Shown: piece after piece, positions 11,045 to 20,190 of the stretch
Numbering within the stretch: position 1 is the first letter of the stretch
Layout of the letters: each line of letters starts with the position of its first letter
The notes under the pieces: generated by a model
Told to the model about the DNA's origin: nothing
Databases searched by the model: none
Seen by the model: the letters and a program-made list of their open reading frames with translations, nothing else
Source: Thermotogae bacterium
Lineage (GTDB): Bacteria > Hydrothermota > Hydrothermia > LBFQ01
DNA length: 43,145 nt
Direction: 5' to 3'
Assembly (NCBI GenBank): GCA_013153965.1
Contig: JAADDJ010000052.1
Coordinates: 69,944 to 113,088 of the forward strand
Translations under genes and position numbers: made by a program

Positions 11045-12301
11045 TTACCATACCTCCCTTCTCTTTACGGTTACCAGATATCCTCCTCGCTCGTACTCCT
11101 CGCCGCTTATATCCACGACCTTGTAGTAGTAGTAGTAGTTCCCGGGCGGCACGATGCGACCCGAGTCGTCCCTACCGTCCCACTCTATGCGGACCGGAGG
11201 CTCGCCCTCACCGTAGAAGGTGCGAACCACCTCACCGCTCTGCTTCTTTATGACCAGCTCCCACTCCTCAACCTCCTGACGGGGGAAGGTGTGCAGGTAG
11301 AGGAAGGTTATGTTGCTCTCGCCCTCGGCGGGGGATATGAGCTTGGGATCCGAAGAGACCCACACCCTGTAGCCGCCGAACTTGATGGTGGTGGATATCT
11401 GCATGTAATCGTTGAAGGCTCCGTTGGACGCGTAGTTGAACGTGTAGTTCCCGTCAAGGCGGAAGATGATGTCCCTTATCGTAAATTCAAAGCTCCCTCC
11501 GCCCGTCACCTCCTCGTTGTTTATCCCTCCACGTACGTACAGGAAGGATAGGAGACGCGCCTCGCCTCCACCGTAGAACTTGAAACCGTTGTAGTAGGTT
11601 GAATACGCGGCATCTACGACTATCTTCACCCAGCTGAAGGGCCTGAGACCGAGGCCGAACCTCCAGACCTGCGGATAGGAGACCTCGCTCTCGTAGAAGG
11701 TATATTTAGGCGGTATGAAGTGCTGACCGACCAGACCGAAGGAGAAGTAGCGGTTGGGCCTGAACATCATCCCTATGTTCAAGCCGGCGCTGGCGGGTGA
11801 GGACTGATAGACCCGGTGATATACGAACTCCAAGGATGCACCTATGGAGATGGAGCGGGAGAAGGACTTGGAGTAGGCCAGAAGCCCGGCGTTATAGGGC
11901 GGTGAGTCGTCGGTTCCGGGGAATATGGCGTACGCTTGGACCGAATCCAAGCACACGGGCCCGTCCCAGTTGGAGCATATGAGCGAATCCACGAATCGGG
12001 CCGTCGCCGGAGACGAGAGCTGCATCACTGCTATTCCGAAGCTTCCAAAGGTGGATGTGGGGAAGGTGAATGCCCCGTAGTAGAACTGGAATCCGGTAAC
12101 GGGCAGCTGGAAGTATCCCCCGGAGAAATTCACCCTCTGGAGGAAGGCCAAGGCTCCGGGGTTGAAATACACCGCCTCCGCGTCGTCCGATAGGCCGGTG
12201 AAAGCCCTACCGAAACCGTAGGGCCGGGCACCGATGGCGTAGGAGAATATGTACCCCGGTATCCCACCGGTACCCATCTGTGCAAAGAGTATCAGCGTCA
12301 T
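11045..12301 (-). CDS. PorV/UPF0164-like outer-membrane beta-barrel with C-terminal FlgD-Ig-like domain
   Basis: IGARPYGFGRAFTGLSDDAEAVYFNPGALAFL is the typical PorV-like N-terminus; alternating beta-strands; C-term WELVIKKQSGEVVRTFYGEGEPPVRIEWDGRDDSGRIVPPGNYYYYYKVVD. Confidence 0.82.
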   Translation of the reverse strand: MTLILFAQMGTGGIPGYIFSYAIGARPYGFGRAFTGLSDDAEAVYFNPGALAFLQRVNFSGGYFQLPVTGFQFYYGAFTFPTSTFGSFGIAVMQLSSPATARFVDSLICSNWDGPVCLDSVQAYAIFPGTDDSPPYNAGLLAYSKSFSRSISIGASLEFVYHRVYQSSPASAGLNIGMMFRPNRYFSFGLVGQHFIPPKYTFYESEVSYPQVWRFGLGLRPFSWVKIVVDAAYSTYYNGFKFYGGGEARLLSFLYVRGGINNEEVTGGGSFEFTIRDIIFRLDGNYTFNYASNGAFNDYMQISTTIKFGGYRVWVSSDPKLISPAEGESNITFLYLHTFPRQEVEEWELVIKKQSGEVVRTFYGEGEPPVRIEWDGRDDSGRIVPPGNYYYYYKVVDISGEEYERGGYLVTVKRREVW

Positions 12302-12307
12302 TTTCCC

Positions 12308-12805
12308 TTACCTCGCTTTTGGAGGGACCTTCACGAGAATGTACTGTTGGCGGGCGGCTCCTCCGAGCGTTCCTCCGGCTATACGCCTGAGGATGGCCAG
12401 ATATACTCCGGGGCTCACGGGCTTTCCGGCCGAGTTGTAGCCGTACCACGTGTAGGTGCATTCCCGAACGTGGGGATCGCTAACGTCCCGAGGCTCGTCC
12501 CGAGGGTACTCAAGCCGCCTCACGAGCACCCCGAAGGGGTCGTATATCTCCACGACGTCGGAGGGCTGGGTCTTGTAGAAGACGGCCGGGCGGGTGGTGC
12601 CATCGCCGTTCAGGGCTACGACACTGGGGAAGGCGAAGGAGTAGTACGTGTTTCCAAGTTCGTCCAGATTCAGCGTATCTATCGTCGGTATGGACTTCGG
12701 CCATACGTCGGAACAGGACCCCGTTTCCGGGCCTTCCTGGGCGTAAATTGCCGTTCCAACACCCAGAAGAACCACAACAGTCAAGGCTCTCAACAACCCT
12801 TTCAT
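12308..12805 (-). CDS. Exported protein with FlgD-Ig-like domain
   Basis: Signal peptide MKGLLRALTVVVLLGVGTAIYA|QEG; VEIYDPFGVLVRRLEY...YTWYGYNSAGKPVSPGVYLAILRR. Start moved from 12853 to 12805 on the basis of the signal peptide. Confidence 0.72.
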   Translation of the reverse strand: MKGLLRALTVVVLLGVGTAIYAQEGPETGSCSDVWPKSIPTIDTLNLDELGNTYYSFAFPSVVALNGDGTTRPAVFYKTQPSDVVEIYDPFGVLVRRLEYPRDEPRDVSDPHVRECTYTWYGYNSAGKPVSPGVYLAILRRIAGGTLGGAARQQYILVKVPPKAR

Positions 12806-12849
12806 TTTCAACGGGTATTTTAAGGCTTGAATCCGCATCGCATTCCCCC

Positions 12850-13362
12850 TCATTTGAGCAGCACGTTCCTCTTAAAACTTTCGTACTTACCCTTCTCCCC
12901 GAGCTTGGACTCAAGGGCCAACACCAACTTCTCCAACTCCTTGTAGTAAGGTGAGCCCTTCTTCACGGGGCGTATCTGGTACTCGTTGTCCCACGGCCTC
13001 GGGCCCAGTATCTTGAGGACGCCCTGAACCTTTATGTAGTTCAAGGTATCCCCCTCTACCCTTCCAACGTACGCCGTAACCTTCATCTTCGCCTCCTTCA
13101 CACCGTCAAAGACATACACGCAGCAGGAGACTCCCTTCTTCAGGGGTTTCCAGTCGGTCTCTATTATCCCCTCGTCGGGAGAGAACGTGGCGACGGCGTA
13201 TCCGTTCTCGTAGAGGACGTTCTTGAAGGTCTCTATTATGGAGTCTTGGCTGGCTTTGAATCGTACCTCTATAAGGTCGGGGTACCCCGACTTTGGGGGG
13301 AGCGTTGAGCAGGCTCCGAGAACCAGAAACATTCCCACCCCTATGACGGACAACCTTTGCAT
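12850..13362 (-). CDS. Putative lipoprotein of unknown function
   Basis: Start moved to ATG 13362: MQRLSVIGVGMFLVLGAC|STLPP lipobox; TATAAT 7 nt upstream. Confidence 0.78.
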   Translation of the reverse strand: MQRLSVIGVGMFLVLGACSTLPPKSGYPDLIEVRFKASQDSIIETFKNVLYENGYAVATFSPDEGIIETDWKPLKKGVSCCVYVFDGVKEAKMKVTAYVGRVEGDTLNYIKVQGVLKILGPRPWDNEYQIRPVKKGSPYYKELEKLVLALESKLGEKGKYESFKRNVLLK

Positions 13363-13369
13363 AGTTGAT

Positions 13370-13375
13370 ATTATA
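13370..13375 (-). promoter_or_regulatory. -10 box TATAAT, 7 nt before ATG 13362 (start of the envelope operon)
   Basis: TATAAT-ATCAACT-ATG. Confidence 0.7.
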
Positions 13376-13403
13376 CCCCCGAGACGCGCGCAATAGGAAG
13401 ATA

Positions 13404-14471
13404 TTACACTTCCCATCTGCGTCTTATCTCCTCCAGGAGGGCATCCAACAGCTCCTCCTCCCTAACCCTCCTCACGGGCTTGCCCTTGACGAATATGGTC
13501 CCAGACCCCCTGCCGGCTGCTATGCCGATGTCGGCCTCTCTCGCCTCCCCGGGCCCATTCACCTCGCACCCCATAACGGCCACCTTAAGCGGGAGTTTAA
13601 CGTCTTCCAGAGCCTTCTCCACCCTCTCGGCCAGCGATATGAGGTCTATCTTCGTCCGTCCGCACGTCGGGCACGATATGAGCATGATGCCACGGCTACG
13701 TATCTGAAGGGCCTTGAGAATCTCCCAAGCCACCCGCACCTCCTCAACCGGATCCGCCGTCAGGGACACCCTGAAGGTGTCTCCTATGCCCTCGGCTAAA
13801 AGCGTTCCTATCCCCACCGCCGACTTAACTATCCCCGTCTTCGGCGTCCCGGCCTCCGTCACCCCCAAATGTAGGGGGTAATCTATGCGTTGGGAGAGTA
13901 GTCGGTAAGCCTCTATCATCTGCGGCACGTAGGCGGACTTGGCCGAGACCACGATGTCCTCAAAGCCCTGCTCCTCAAAGAACCTGACCCATCGGACGGC
14001 GCTCTCAACTATACCTTCAACCGTCACGCCTCCGTACTTGTCTATAAGGTCCATCTCCAGAGAGCCAGCATTCACGCCTATACGGATGGGTATGCCGTTG
14101 GCCTTGGCGGCTGCTATCACCTCCTTGACCTTCTCCTTTCCCCCGATGTTGCCGGGATTTATGCGTATCTTGTCGGCCCCGGCATCGGCCGCCATTATCG
14201 CTATCTTGTGGTCAAAGTGTATGTCGGCGACTATCGGTACCTTACCCTTGAAGTGCTCCACTATCTTTCGGAAGGCGGGGATGGTGCGGCGCGAGGGTAC
14301 GGCCACCCTGACTATCTCGCATCCCGCATCTACGAGCCTCTCAATCTGCGCAACGGTGGCCTCAACGTCGTTCGTGTCCGTACTGGTCATAGATTGAACG
14401 GCTATGGGGTTGTCTCCCCCTATGGCCACGTTCCCTATGCGCACGACCCGCGTTCTCTTTCGCTCTATCAC
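13404..14471 (-). CDS. ispG: 4-hydroxy-3-methylbut-2-enyl diphosphate synthase (flavodoxin/ferredoxin)
   Basis: 355 aa; VAIGGDNPIAVQSMTSTDTNDVEATVAQIERL, KIRINPGNIG, CEVNGPGEAREADIGIAAGRGSGTIFVKGK; GTG start. Confidence 0.97.
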   Translation of the reverse strand: MIERKRTRVVRIGNVAIGGDNPIAVQSMTSTDTNDVEATVAQIERLVDAGCEIVRVAVPSRRTIPAFRKIVEHFKGKVPIVADIHFDHKIAIMAADAGADKIRINPGNIGGKEKVKEVIAAAKANGIPIRIGVNAGSLEMDLIDKYGGVTVEGIVESAVRWVRFFEEQGFEDIVVSAKSAYVPQMIEAYRLLSQRIDYPLHLGVTEAGTPKTGIVKSAVGIGTLLAEGIGDTFRVSLTADPVEEVRVAWEILKALQIRSRGIMLISCPTCGRTKIDLISLAERVEKALEDVKLPLKVAVMGCEVNGPGEAREADIGIAAGRGSGTIFVKGKPVRRVREEELLDALLEEIRRRWEV

Positions 14472-14477
14472 GATTTG

Positions 14478-14483
14478 ATTCTA
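14478..14483 (-). promoter_or_regulatory. -10 box TAGAAT, 6 nt before GTG of ispG
   Basis: TAGAAT-CAAATC-GTG. Confidence 0.6.
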
Positions 14484-14512
14484 TCGCCGTTCGTTTTACG
14501 AGATGGCAGCGG

Positions 14513-14518
14513 TATAAT
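14513..14518 (+). promoter_or_regulatory. -10 box TATAAT, 9 nt before ATG of yidC
   Basis: TATAAT-AGTCGCCCG-ATG. Confidence 0.7.
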
Positions 14519-14527
14519 AGTCGCCCG

Positions 14528-15904
14528 ATGAACGACAGGACTACGCGCCTCCTTCTATTTTTCATCTTCGCCATGGGCTTCATGTTCGTGTGGGATTACG
14601 TGGTCGTGAGGCCCAAGAGGGAGGCGTTGAGGAGGCAGCAGGCTAAGACCCGGGTTGAGAGGAAACCCCAACCCCAAAAGAAGAAGACCCCCACCGTCAA
14701 ACCCCTCAAGCTGGCCGAGATCCGTCTCAACGGATACTCCTACAGGATTGACCTTGAGAGTGGAGCCATCTACTCCCTACTTGACCGCAAGCACAAGGCG
14801 GAGCCCAAAGCTTACATAGTCAAGCCCCTGCGGGTCTCCGCTCCCCCCGAGGTGGATACCATCAACGGGAGGGTTGAGGGGGATGGATTTGAGTACGGGT
14901 TCGGCGAGAACTTCGCCATAGATTTCACATTGGAGACGGACAAACCCATCCAGATCACCACCCCCCTGACGGAGAAGGGACGGTACCAGCGCAAGGACCT
15001 GATGGTGAAGACCAAGGCGGGGGCATTCCATAAGATAAGGTATAAGGATGCGAACCTGAAGTTCCGGGCCGATACCATGCTCTGGTTCGGATTGCGCTCC
15101 AGATACTACCTCGCGGCCGTCAGCGGTTTTAAGGGGAAGGTCGTCTCCTTCAAGGATGGGGATAGGATCACCCTAAGGCTTTACCCGGATGGACCCCAAA
15201 GTTTCAAAATCTTCTTCGGACCGGCCGAGAGGGAGGTGTTGGCCAAGTTCAACCCTCCCCTCAAGGAGGCCTTTGACCTCGGAGGTGGATGGCTCGGATG
15301 GATGGTCTGGCCCATATACTGGGCCTTGGTCTTCTTCTACAAATTCACCGGGCACTACGGAATAGCCATAATCCTGCTCGCCCTCGTTCTGAAGCTCCTC
15401 CTCTCACCCCTCTACGTGAATATGTACAGGTCGGCCAAGGCCATGCAGAAGCTCCAGCCCAAGCTCAAGAAACTCCAGAAACTCTACAAGGATGATCCCG
15501 AGCGTCTCCAGTGGGAGACCATGAAACTCTACCGGGAGGCGGGGGTGAATCCCCTCAGCGGATGCCTCCCGATGCTCCTGATGCTCCCCGTATTTTGGGC
15601 GCTCTACCAGGTCCTTCAGAACGCCATAGAGCTCAAAGGCTCATCCTTCCTCTGGGTGCAGGACCTCTCCATGAAGGACCCCTACTACGCCCTACCCATC
15701 ATAATGGGGCTCGTCAGCGCGGCCAACGCTTGGTTCCAACCCACGGCTGATCCCAACACCAAGCGCACGTCCCTCCTCATGTCCGCTGTCTTCGTCTTCA
15801 TCTTCCTGAATCTGCCGGCGGGGATAGTCCTCTACTGGCTCGCGTACTCCCTCTTCGGTCTCATAGAGCAGAGGATATACCGCTTCATCCTCAAGTCGTC
15901 ATGA
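14528..15904 (+). CDS. yidC: Membrane protein insertase YidC
   Basis: 458 aa; N-terminal TM, periplasmic domain, YGIAIILLALVLKLLLSPLYVNMYRSAKAMQKLQPKLKKLQKLYKDDPERLQWETMKLYREAGVNPLSGCLPMLLMLPVFWALYQVL. Confidence 0.97.
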   Translation: MNDRTTRLLLFFIFAMGFMFVWDYVVVRPKREALRRQQAKTRVERKPQPQKKKTPTVKPLKLAEIRLNGYSYRIDLESGAIYSLLDRKHKAEPKAYIVKPLRVSAPPEVDTINGRVEGDGFEYGFGENFAIDFTLETDKPIQITTPLTEKGRYQRKDLMVKTKAGAFHKIRYKDANLKFRADTMLWFGLRSRYYLAAVSGFKGKVVSFKDGDRITLRLYPDGPQSFKIFFGPAEREVLAKFNPPLKEAFDLGGGWLGWMVWPIYWALVFFYKFTGHYGIAIILLALVLKLLLSPLYVNMYRSAKAMQKLQPKLKKLQKLYKDDPERLQWETMKLYREAGVNPLSGCLPMLLMLPVFWALYQVLQNAIELKGSSFLWVQDLSMKDPYYALPIIMGLVSAANAWFQPTADPNTKRTSLLMSAVFVFIFLNLPAGIVLYWLAYSLFGLIEQRIYRFILKSS

Positions 15905-16521
15905 TGAACGTTCTGATACTCCGCATTCTGGTCCTCCCCTTCATGGTGCTGGCTTTGACCTTCCACGAGTTCGCCCACGCTTGGACCGCCTACCGCCTCG
16001 GGGATCCAACGGCGAAGGCCTACGGCCGCCTCTCCCTCAACCCTCTGGTCCATATTGACTGGCTCGGCCTGATCATGATCGTCCTGGTGGGTTTCGGATG
16101 GGCCAAACCCGTCCCCGTTGACCCCTCCCGTTTCCGCAATCCACCTCTGCACATGGCCATCGTGGCGGCGGCCGGGCCGATCTCCAACCTACTCCTCGCC
16201 CTCGTCGGCGTCTTTATATATAGGATAACCGTCTTCACCGCCCCATCCCTACTGCCGATCGTGGATACCTTCGTATGGCTCAACGTCATACTGGCCGTCT
16301 TCAACATGATTCCCCTGCCGCCGCTTGACGGTTGGAGGGTGCTTCAGGGGATAAATCCGTCCCTCTACTGGAACTATGATCTTGAGCATAAACTCCAGTA
16401 CGTCCTTCTGGGGCTGATACTCCTCTCCATCCTCCTGCCCACATTTGACATCCTCGGGATGATCATCTTCCCCATAGCCAAGTTCATATACACCAGCCTG
16501 TTCGCCCTGCTGGGAATGTGA
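15901..16521 (+). CDS. M50-family site-2 protease-like membrane protein
   Basis: HEFAHAW metal motif, GRLSLNPLVHIDWLG, NMIPLPPLDGWRVL; overlaps the yidC stop. Confidence 0.92.
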   Translation: MMNVLILRILVLPFMVLALTFHEFAHAWTAYRLGDPTAKAYGRLSLNPLVHIDWLGLIMIVLVGFGWAKPVPVDPSRFRNPPLHMAIVAAAGPISNLLLALVGVFIYRITVFTAPSLLPIVDTFVWLNVILAVFNMIPLPPLDGWRVLQGINPSLYWNYDLEHKLQYVLLGLILLSILLPTFDILGMIIFPIAKFIYTSLFALLGM

Positions 16522-17396
16522 TGGTCCGGATACACCTACCGGACGAGAGCTTCCCCGTCGTAGAGCCCGTTGAGCTTGAGATAGGTTTCGGCAGGGGGGA
16601 CTTTTTGGATAAGGTGAGCGCCCTTCACCCGCACATAACCTACGTGGGAGTTGATAGGTCCTGGGGGTCGGTCAAGAGGGCCCACCGGCGCCTCAAGGAT
16701 AGGGAGAACGTGCATCTGGTGTGGGGAGACGTTTGGGAGTTTCTGATGTTCGGCTTGAGAGGGGTCCGGTTCCACAGGGTATTCTCCCTATTCCCGGATC
16801 CTTGGCCCAAACGGAGGCACGAGCGGAGGAGGATGTTCAACGAGGATTTCTGGAAACTCCTGTCCATCAGGACCAAGGAGGACGCTCACGTTAGCGTCGT
16901 ATCCGACGAGAGATTCTTCGTCAGATGGGCCTACGACAACGCTATCAGCGCCGGCTGCTGGTGGGGCTACGTCTCCTACACCGAGAGGCGCTTCGGAACC
17001 AAGTACGAGGAGAGATGGCTCCGGGAGGGAAAGAGGGTGTATCAGGCCGTGCTGCTTAAGGATGGGGAGTGCTCCTTTAGAATTCCCGAAACCACCTTGA
17101 GGATACCTAAGATCAAGAGCGTAAGCCGTGAGGTCAAGCCGGGCCACTATCCCCTACCCGACGGCTCCCACCTTTCCGTGAAGGAGGTGGTTGTGGATAG
17201 GGACGGCGATAAGATGCTCATACGGGCCGTCATCTCGGAAGGTTATCTACTACATAAGGTGTGGTTCGTGGTCTTCAGAAGGGGGGATGTTTGGTACGTT
17301 GAGCCCTCCCGTTTCAGCCGATTCTTCCCCACCGAAGGGCTCCAACACGCCCTTGACCTTCTGGCGGAGATGTTGAGCGGGCGAACCCGACCTTAA
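16521..17396 (+). CDS. trmB: tRNA (guanine-N7)-methyltransferase with C-terminal extension
   Basis: PVELEIGFGRGDFLDKV, VHLVWGDVWEFL, FSLFPDPWPKRRHERRR; about 90 aa extra C-terminus; TGATG overlap with the upstream stop. Confidence 0.92.
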   Translation: MVRIHLPDESFPVVEPVELEIGFGRGDFLDKVSALHPHITYVGVDRSWGSVKRAHRRLKDRENVHLVWGDVWEFLMFGLRGVRFHRVFSLFPDPWPKRRHERRRMFNEDFWKLLSIRTKEDAHVSVVSDERFFVRWAYDNAISAGCWWGYVSYTERRFGTKYEERWLREGKRVYQAVLLKDGECSFRIPETTLRIPKIKSVSREVKPGHYPLPDGSHLSVKEVVVDRDGDKMLIRAVISEGYLLHKVWFVVFRRGDVWYVEPSRFSRFFPTEGLQHALDLLAEMLSGRTRP

Positions 17397-17399
17397 AAT
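17394..17399 (+). promoter_or_regulatory. -10 box TAAAAT, 8 nt before ATG of the S41 peptidase; overlaps the trmB stop
   Basis: TAAAAT-GCCCACCT-ATG; the trmB TAA is bases 1-3 of the box. Confidence 0.6.
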
Positions 17400-17407
17400 G
17401 CCCACCT

Positions 17408-18952
17408 ATGGGACGTTTGAGGATGGCGTTGATGCTTTTGGTCACCTTCATTTTGGGGATCTCCTTCGGCTACGGTTTGACTCTCTTCGCCCAGAGCAGC
17501 GAGGGTGGCGAGGAGAAGTTGAGCTTCAGCCAGATGACGGATGTTCTCATACAGACGTTGAACACCATAAAGAAGTACTACGTGGTTGAGGTCAAACCTA
17601 CCAAGCTCTTGGAGAACGCCGCCAAGGGCATGGTCAGGCTCTCCTTGGATGCCCACTCGGATCTCCTCACACCCGAGGAGACCAAGCGCCTGATGGAGAG
17701 TACGGAGGGCTCCTACGAGGGAGTAGGTATGACCATAGGGGAGCGCAACGGCTTCGTGGTGGTGATAGCCCCCTTTGAGGGAACGCCGGCCTGGAGGGCC
17801 GGTCTGAAGCCGGGAGACAGGATAATCCGCATAAACGACACGTCCGTAATAGGGTGGAATGTGGATCAAGTTTCCAAGCACCTTCGGGGACCGAGGGGAA
17901 CCAAGGTCAAAGTTACGGTCTATCGCCCCGCCATAAACGATACCCTCACCTTCGTAATAACGAGAGATCGCATAGTCCTCAAGGCCGTTCCCTTCTACGG
18001 TATGTTCAACAAGAAGGTAGGATACGTGAAGCTCAACTCCTTCCAAGAGGATGCGGCCGACAAGATATACGAGGCCCTTGAAAAGCTCAAGAGGGAGGGC
18101 GCCAAGGCCGTGGTGTTGGACCTGCGGGGGAATCCCGGAGGGCTCCTGCGTCAGGCCTTCCTGATAGGGGGATTCTTCTTGGGTGAGGGAAAGCTGGTGG
18201 TATATACCGAGGGCAGGATACCCGACAGCAAGGAGAGGTTCTACAGCGAGGGGGACATGGTATTCCCGGAGGAGGTGCCCGTCATAGTCCTAATAGATGG
18301 CGGTTCGGCCAGCGCCTCCGAGATAGTGGCCGGAGCGTTGCAGGATTGGGATAGGGCCCTCATAGTCGGAGATACCAGCTTCGGTAAGGGTACCGTCCAG
18401 CGGATATTCCGCCTCCCCTACGACTACACCCTACGCCTGACCATCGCCCGCTATCACACCCCCTCCGGCAGGTCCATACACAAGGGAAAGTTGGGGGATA
18501 TTGAGAAGGATACGAACACCTACTTCACCAAGATCCTCAAGAGGCCGATAAAGGGCGGTGGCGGGATAGCCCCGGACGTGTATGTGAAACCCCACGTCCT
18601 TCCGAGGCTGGTCCAAAAGGCGGAGGCGAAGGGCGTGATATCCAACTGGGCCACCAAATACACCAGTCGCCACCGCAAGCCCAAGCGTCCCGAGGACATA
18701 AACCTCACGGAGGCGGACCTTCAGGACTTCAAGAGGGACCTGCGGAAGGCGGGCGTGGAATTCTCCGACTGCCGCTTTGATGAAGCTAAGGAGGACTTCA
18801 AGCGTCTCCTCCTCATGGAGATAGCATACCAGTACTTCGGCGAGAGGGGAAGGTACCGCATACTCCTAAGGTACGACCCCGTCTTCAAGAAGGCCTTGGA
18901 GATACTCGGCAAGGCCAAGAGGACCGAAGACCTCTTCAAGATAAAGAGGTGA
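17408..18952 (+). CDS. S41-family C-terminal processing peptidase with PDZ domain
   Basis: 514 aa; signal anchor ending LFAQSS; PDZ; DGGSASASEIVAGALQDW and TSFGKGTVQ catalytic motifs. Confidence 0.95.
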   Translation: MGRLRMALMLLVTFILGISFGYGLTLFAQSSEGGEEKLSFSQMTDVLIQTLNTIKKYYVVEVKPTKLLENAAKGMVRLSLDAHSDLLTPEETKRLMESTEGSYEGVGMTIGERNGFVVVIAPFEGTPAWRAGLKPGDRIIRINDTSVIGWNVDQVSKHLRGPRGTKVKVTVYRPAINDTLTFVITRDRIVLKAVPFYGMFNKKVGYVKLNSFQEDAADKIYEALEKLKREGAKAVVLDLRGNPGGLLRQAFLIGGFFLGEGKLVVYTEGRIPDSKERFYSEGDMVFPEEVPVIVLIDGGSASASEIVAGALQDWDRALIVGDTSFGKGTVQRIFRLPYDYTLRLTIARYHTPSGRSIHKGKLGDIEKDTNTYFTKILKRPIKGGGGIAPDVYVKPHVLPRLVQKAEAKGVISNWATKYTSRHRKPKRPEDINLTEADLQDFKRDLRKAGVEFSDCRFDEAKEDFKRLLLMEIAYQYFGERGRYRILLRYDPVFKKALEILGKAKRTEDLFKIKR

Positions 18953-18996
18953 AAACCTATCCTCCGCCCGACGGGTAGGGGGAGCCGTTTCGGCGG

Positions 18997-19002
18997 TAGA
19001 TT
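18997..19002 (+). promoter_or_regulatory. -10 box TAGATT, 8 nt before ATG of the LhgO-like gene
   Basis: TAGATT-ATCCCCCT-ATG. Confidence 0.5.
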
Positions 19003-19010
19003 ATCCCCCT

Positions 19011-20180
19011 ATGGTGGTAGTATGCGGCGGCGGGGTGGTCGGTCTGACCATAGCCCGAGAACTGGCGCTGGAGGGGGCGGACGTGATGGTGATTGAGAAG
19101 GAGGAGGACTTCGGCCTCCACGCCTCCGGCAGGAACAGCGGCGTACTCCACGCTGGAATATACTACACCCCCGACAGCCTCAAGGCGAAGTTCGCCATAG
19201 AGGGGAACAGACTCCTGCGCAAGTTCGTCAAGGAGAGGGGCATCCCCATAAACGAGAGTGGGAAGGTGATAGTCGCGCGCGACGAGGAGGACCACGAAAG
19301 GCTCCTCAACCTGTACGAAAGGGCCAAGAGGAACGGGGCGAAGGTGCATCTCATAGACGAGAGGGAGTTGGCCGAGATTGAGCCGAACGCGAGGACGTAC
19401 CGCGAGGCCATATACTCGCCGAATACGGCCGTCGTGAATCCCAAGGATGTGATGGAGGCTCTGGCTGCGGACGTGATGGATACGGGGAGGGTGCGGGCAC
19501 TTTTGGGGGTGAGGTGCATCCGGAGGGCCGGGCCGAGGAAAATCCTGACATCGGCCGGAACCTACGAGTACGACGTACTCATAAACGCGGCCGGCGCCCA
19601 TGCCGAGAAACTCGCTCACACCTACGGCGTGGGCCTAAGATACCGGCTCATCCCCTTCAAAGGCACCTATAGGAAACTCAAGCGTGGCGAGCTCGTCCGT
19701 GGGAACATATATCCGGTCCCCCACCCCAAGAGTCCCTTCTTGGGTGTGCATTTCACCAGAGACCCTTACGGCAACGTCTTCGTCGGTCCCACCGCCATAC
19801 CGGCTCTCGGTAGGGAGAATTACGGCCTGCTTGAGGGCATAGACCTTGAAGCCCCGGTCATACTGTACCGCGATGCCGTGATGTTCCTGCGGAATCCTCT
19901 CTTCAGATACGTGGCCCTCCGGGAGCCGCGCAAGTACTTCAAGCCCTACTTCTACCGGAGCAGCAGATGGATGCTCCGGAACCTTGAGTACGGGGACATA
20001 GTGCCATCGTCCAAGGTGGGCATAAGGGCTCAACTGGTGGATTGGGAGAGCAAGGAGCTCGTTATGGATTTCGTGATAGAGCGGGAGGAGGACAGCATAC
20101 ACATTTTAAACGCCGTCTCCCCGGCCTTCACGGCCTCCTTCCCGTTCGCGCGCTACGTCGTTGATGAATTTCTACGTTAG
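19011..20180 (+). CDS. FAD-dependent oxidoreductase, L-2-hydroxyglutarate oxidase (LhgO)-like
   Basis: 389 aa; VVVCGGGVVGLTIARELALEGADVMVIEKE, ASGRNSGVLHAGIYYTPDSLKAKFA. Confidence 0.88.
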   Translation: MVVVCGGGVVGLTIARELALEGADVMVIEKEEDFGLHASGRNSGVLHAGIYYTPDSLKAKFAIEGNRLLRKFVKERGIPINESGKVIVARDEEDHERLLNLYERAKRNGAKVHLIDERELAEIEPNARTYREAIYSPNTAVVNPKDVMEALAADVMDTGRVRALLGVRCIRRAGPRKILTSAGTYEYDVLINAAGAHAEKLAHTYGVGLRYRLIPFKGTYRKLKRGELVRGNIYPVPHPKSPFLGVHFTRDPYGNVFVGPTAIPALGRENYGLLEGIDLEAPVILYRDAVMFLRNPLFRYVALREPRKYFKPYFYRSSRWMLRNLEYGDIVPSSKVGIRAQLVDWESKELVMDFVIEREEDSIHILNAVSPAFTASFPFARYVVDEFLR

Positions 20181-20183
20181 AAT
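20178..20183 (+). promoter_or_regulatory. -10 box TAGAAT, 7 nt before ATG of mtnP; overlaps the upstream stop
   Basis: TAGAAT-CCCCCCT-ATG; the upstream TAG is bases 1-3 of the box. Confidence 0.65.
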
Positions 20184-20190
20184 CCCCCCT

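Noticed and set aside
16521-17396. C-terminal extension of TrmB as a novelty
   Set aside because: Extended TrmB proteins are, to my knowledge, already known from thermophiles such as Aquifex.
18953-19010. Possible terminator hairpin CCTATCC...GGGTAGG after the S41 peptidase
   Set aside because: Short imperfect stem with a 10-nt loop and no T-run; not convincing.
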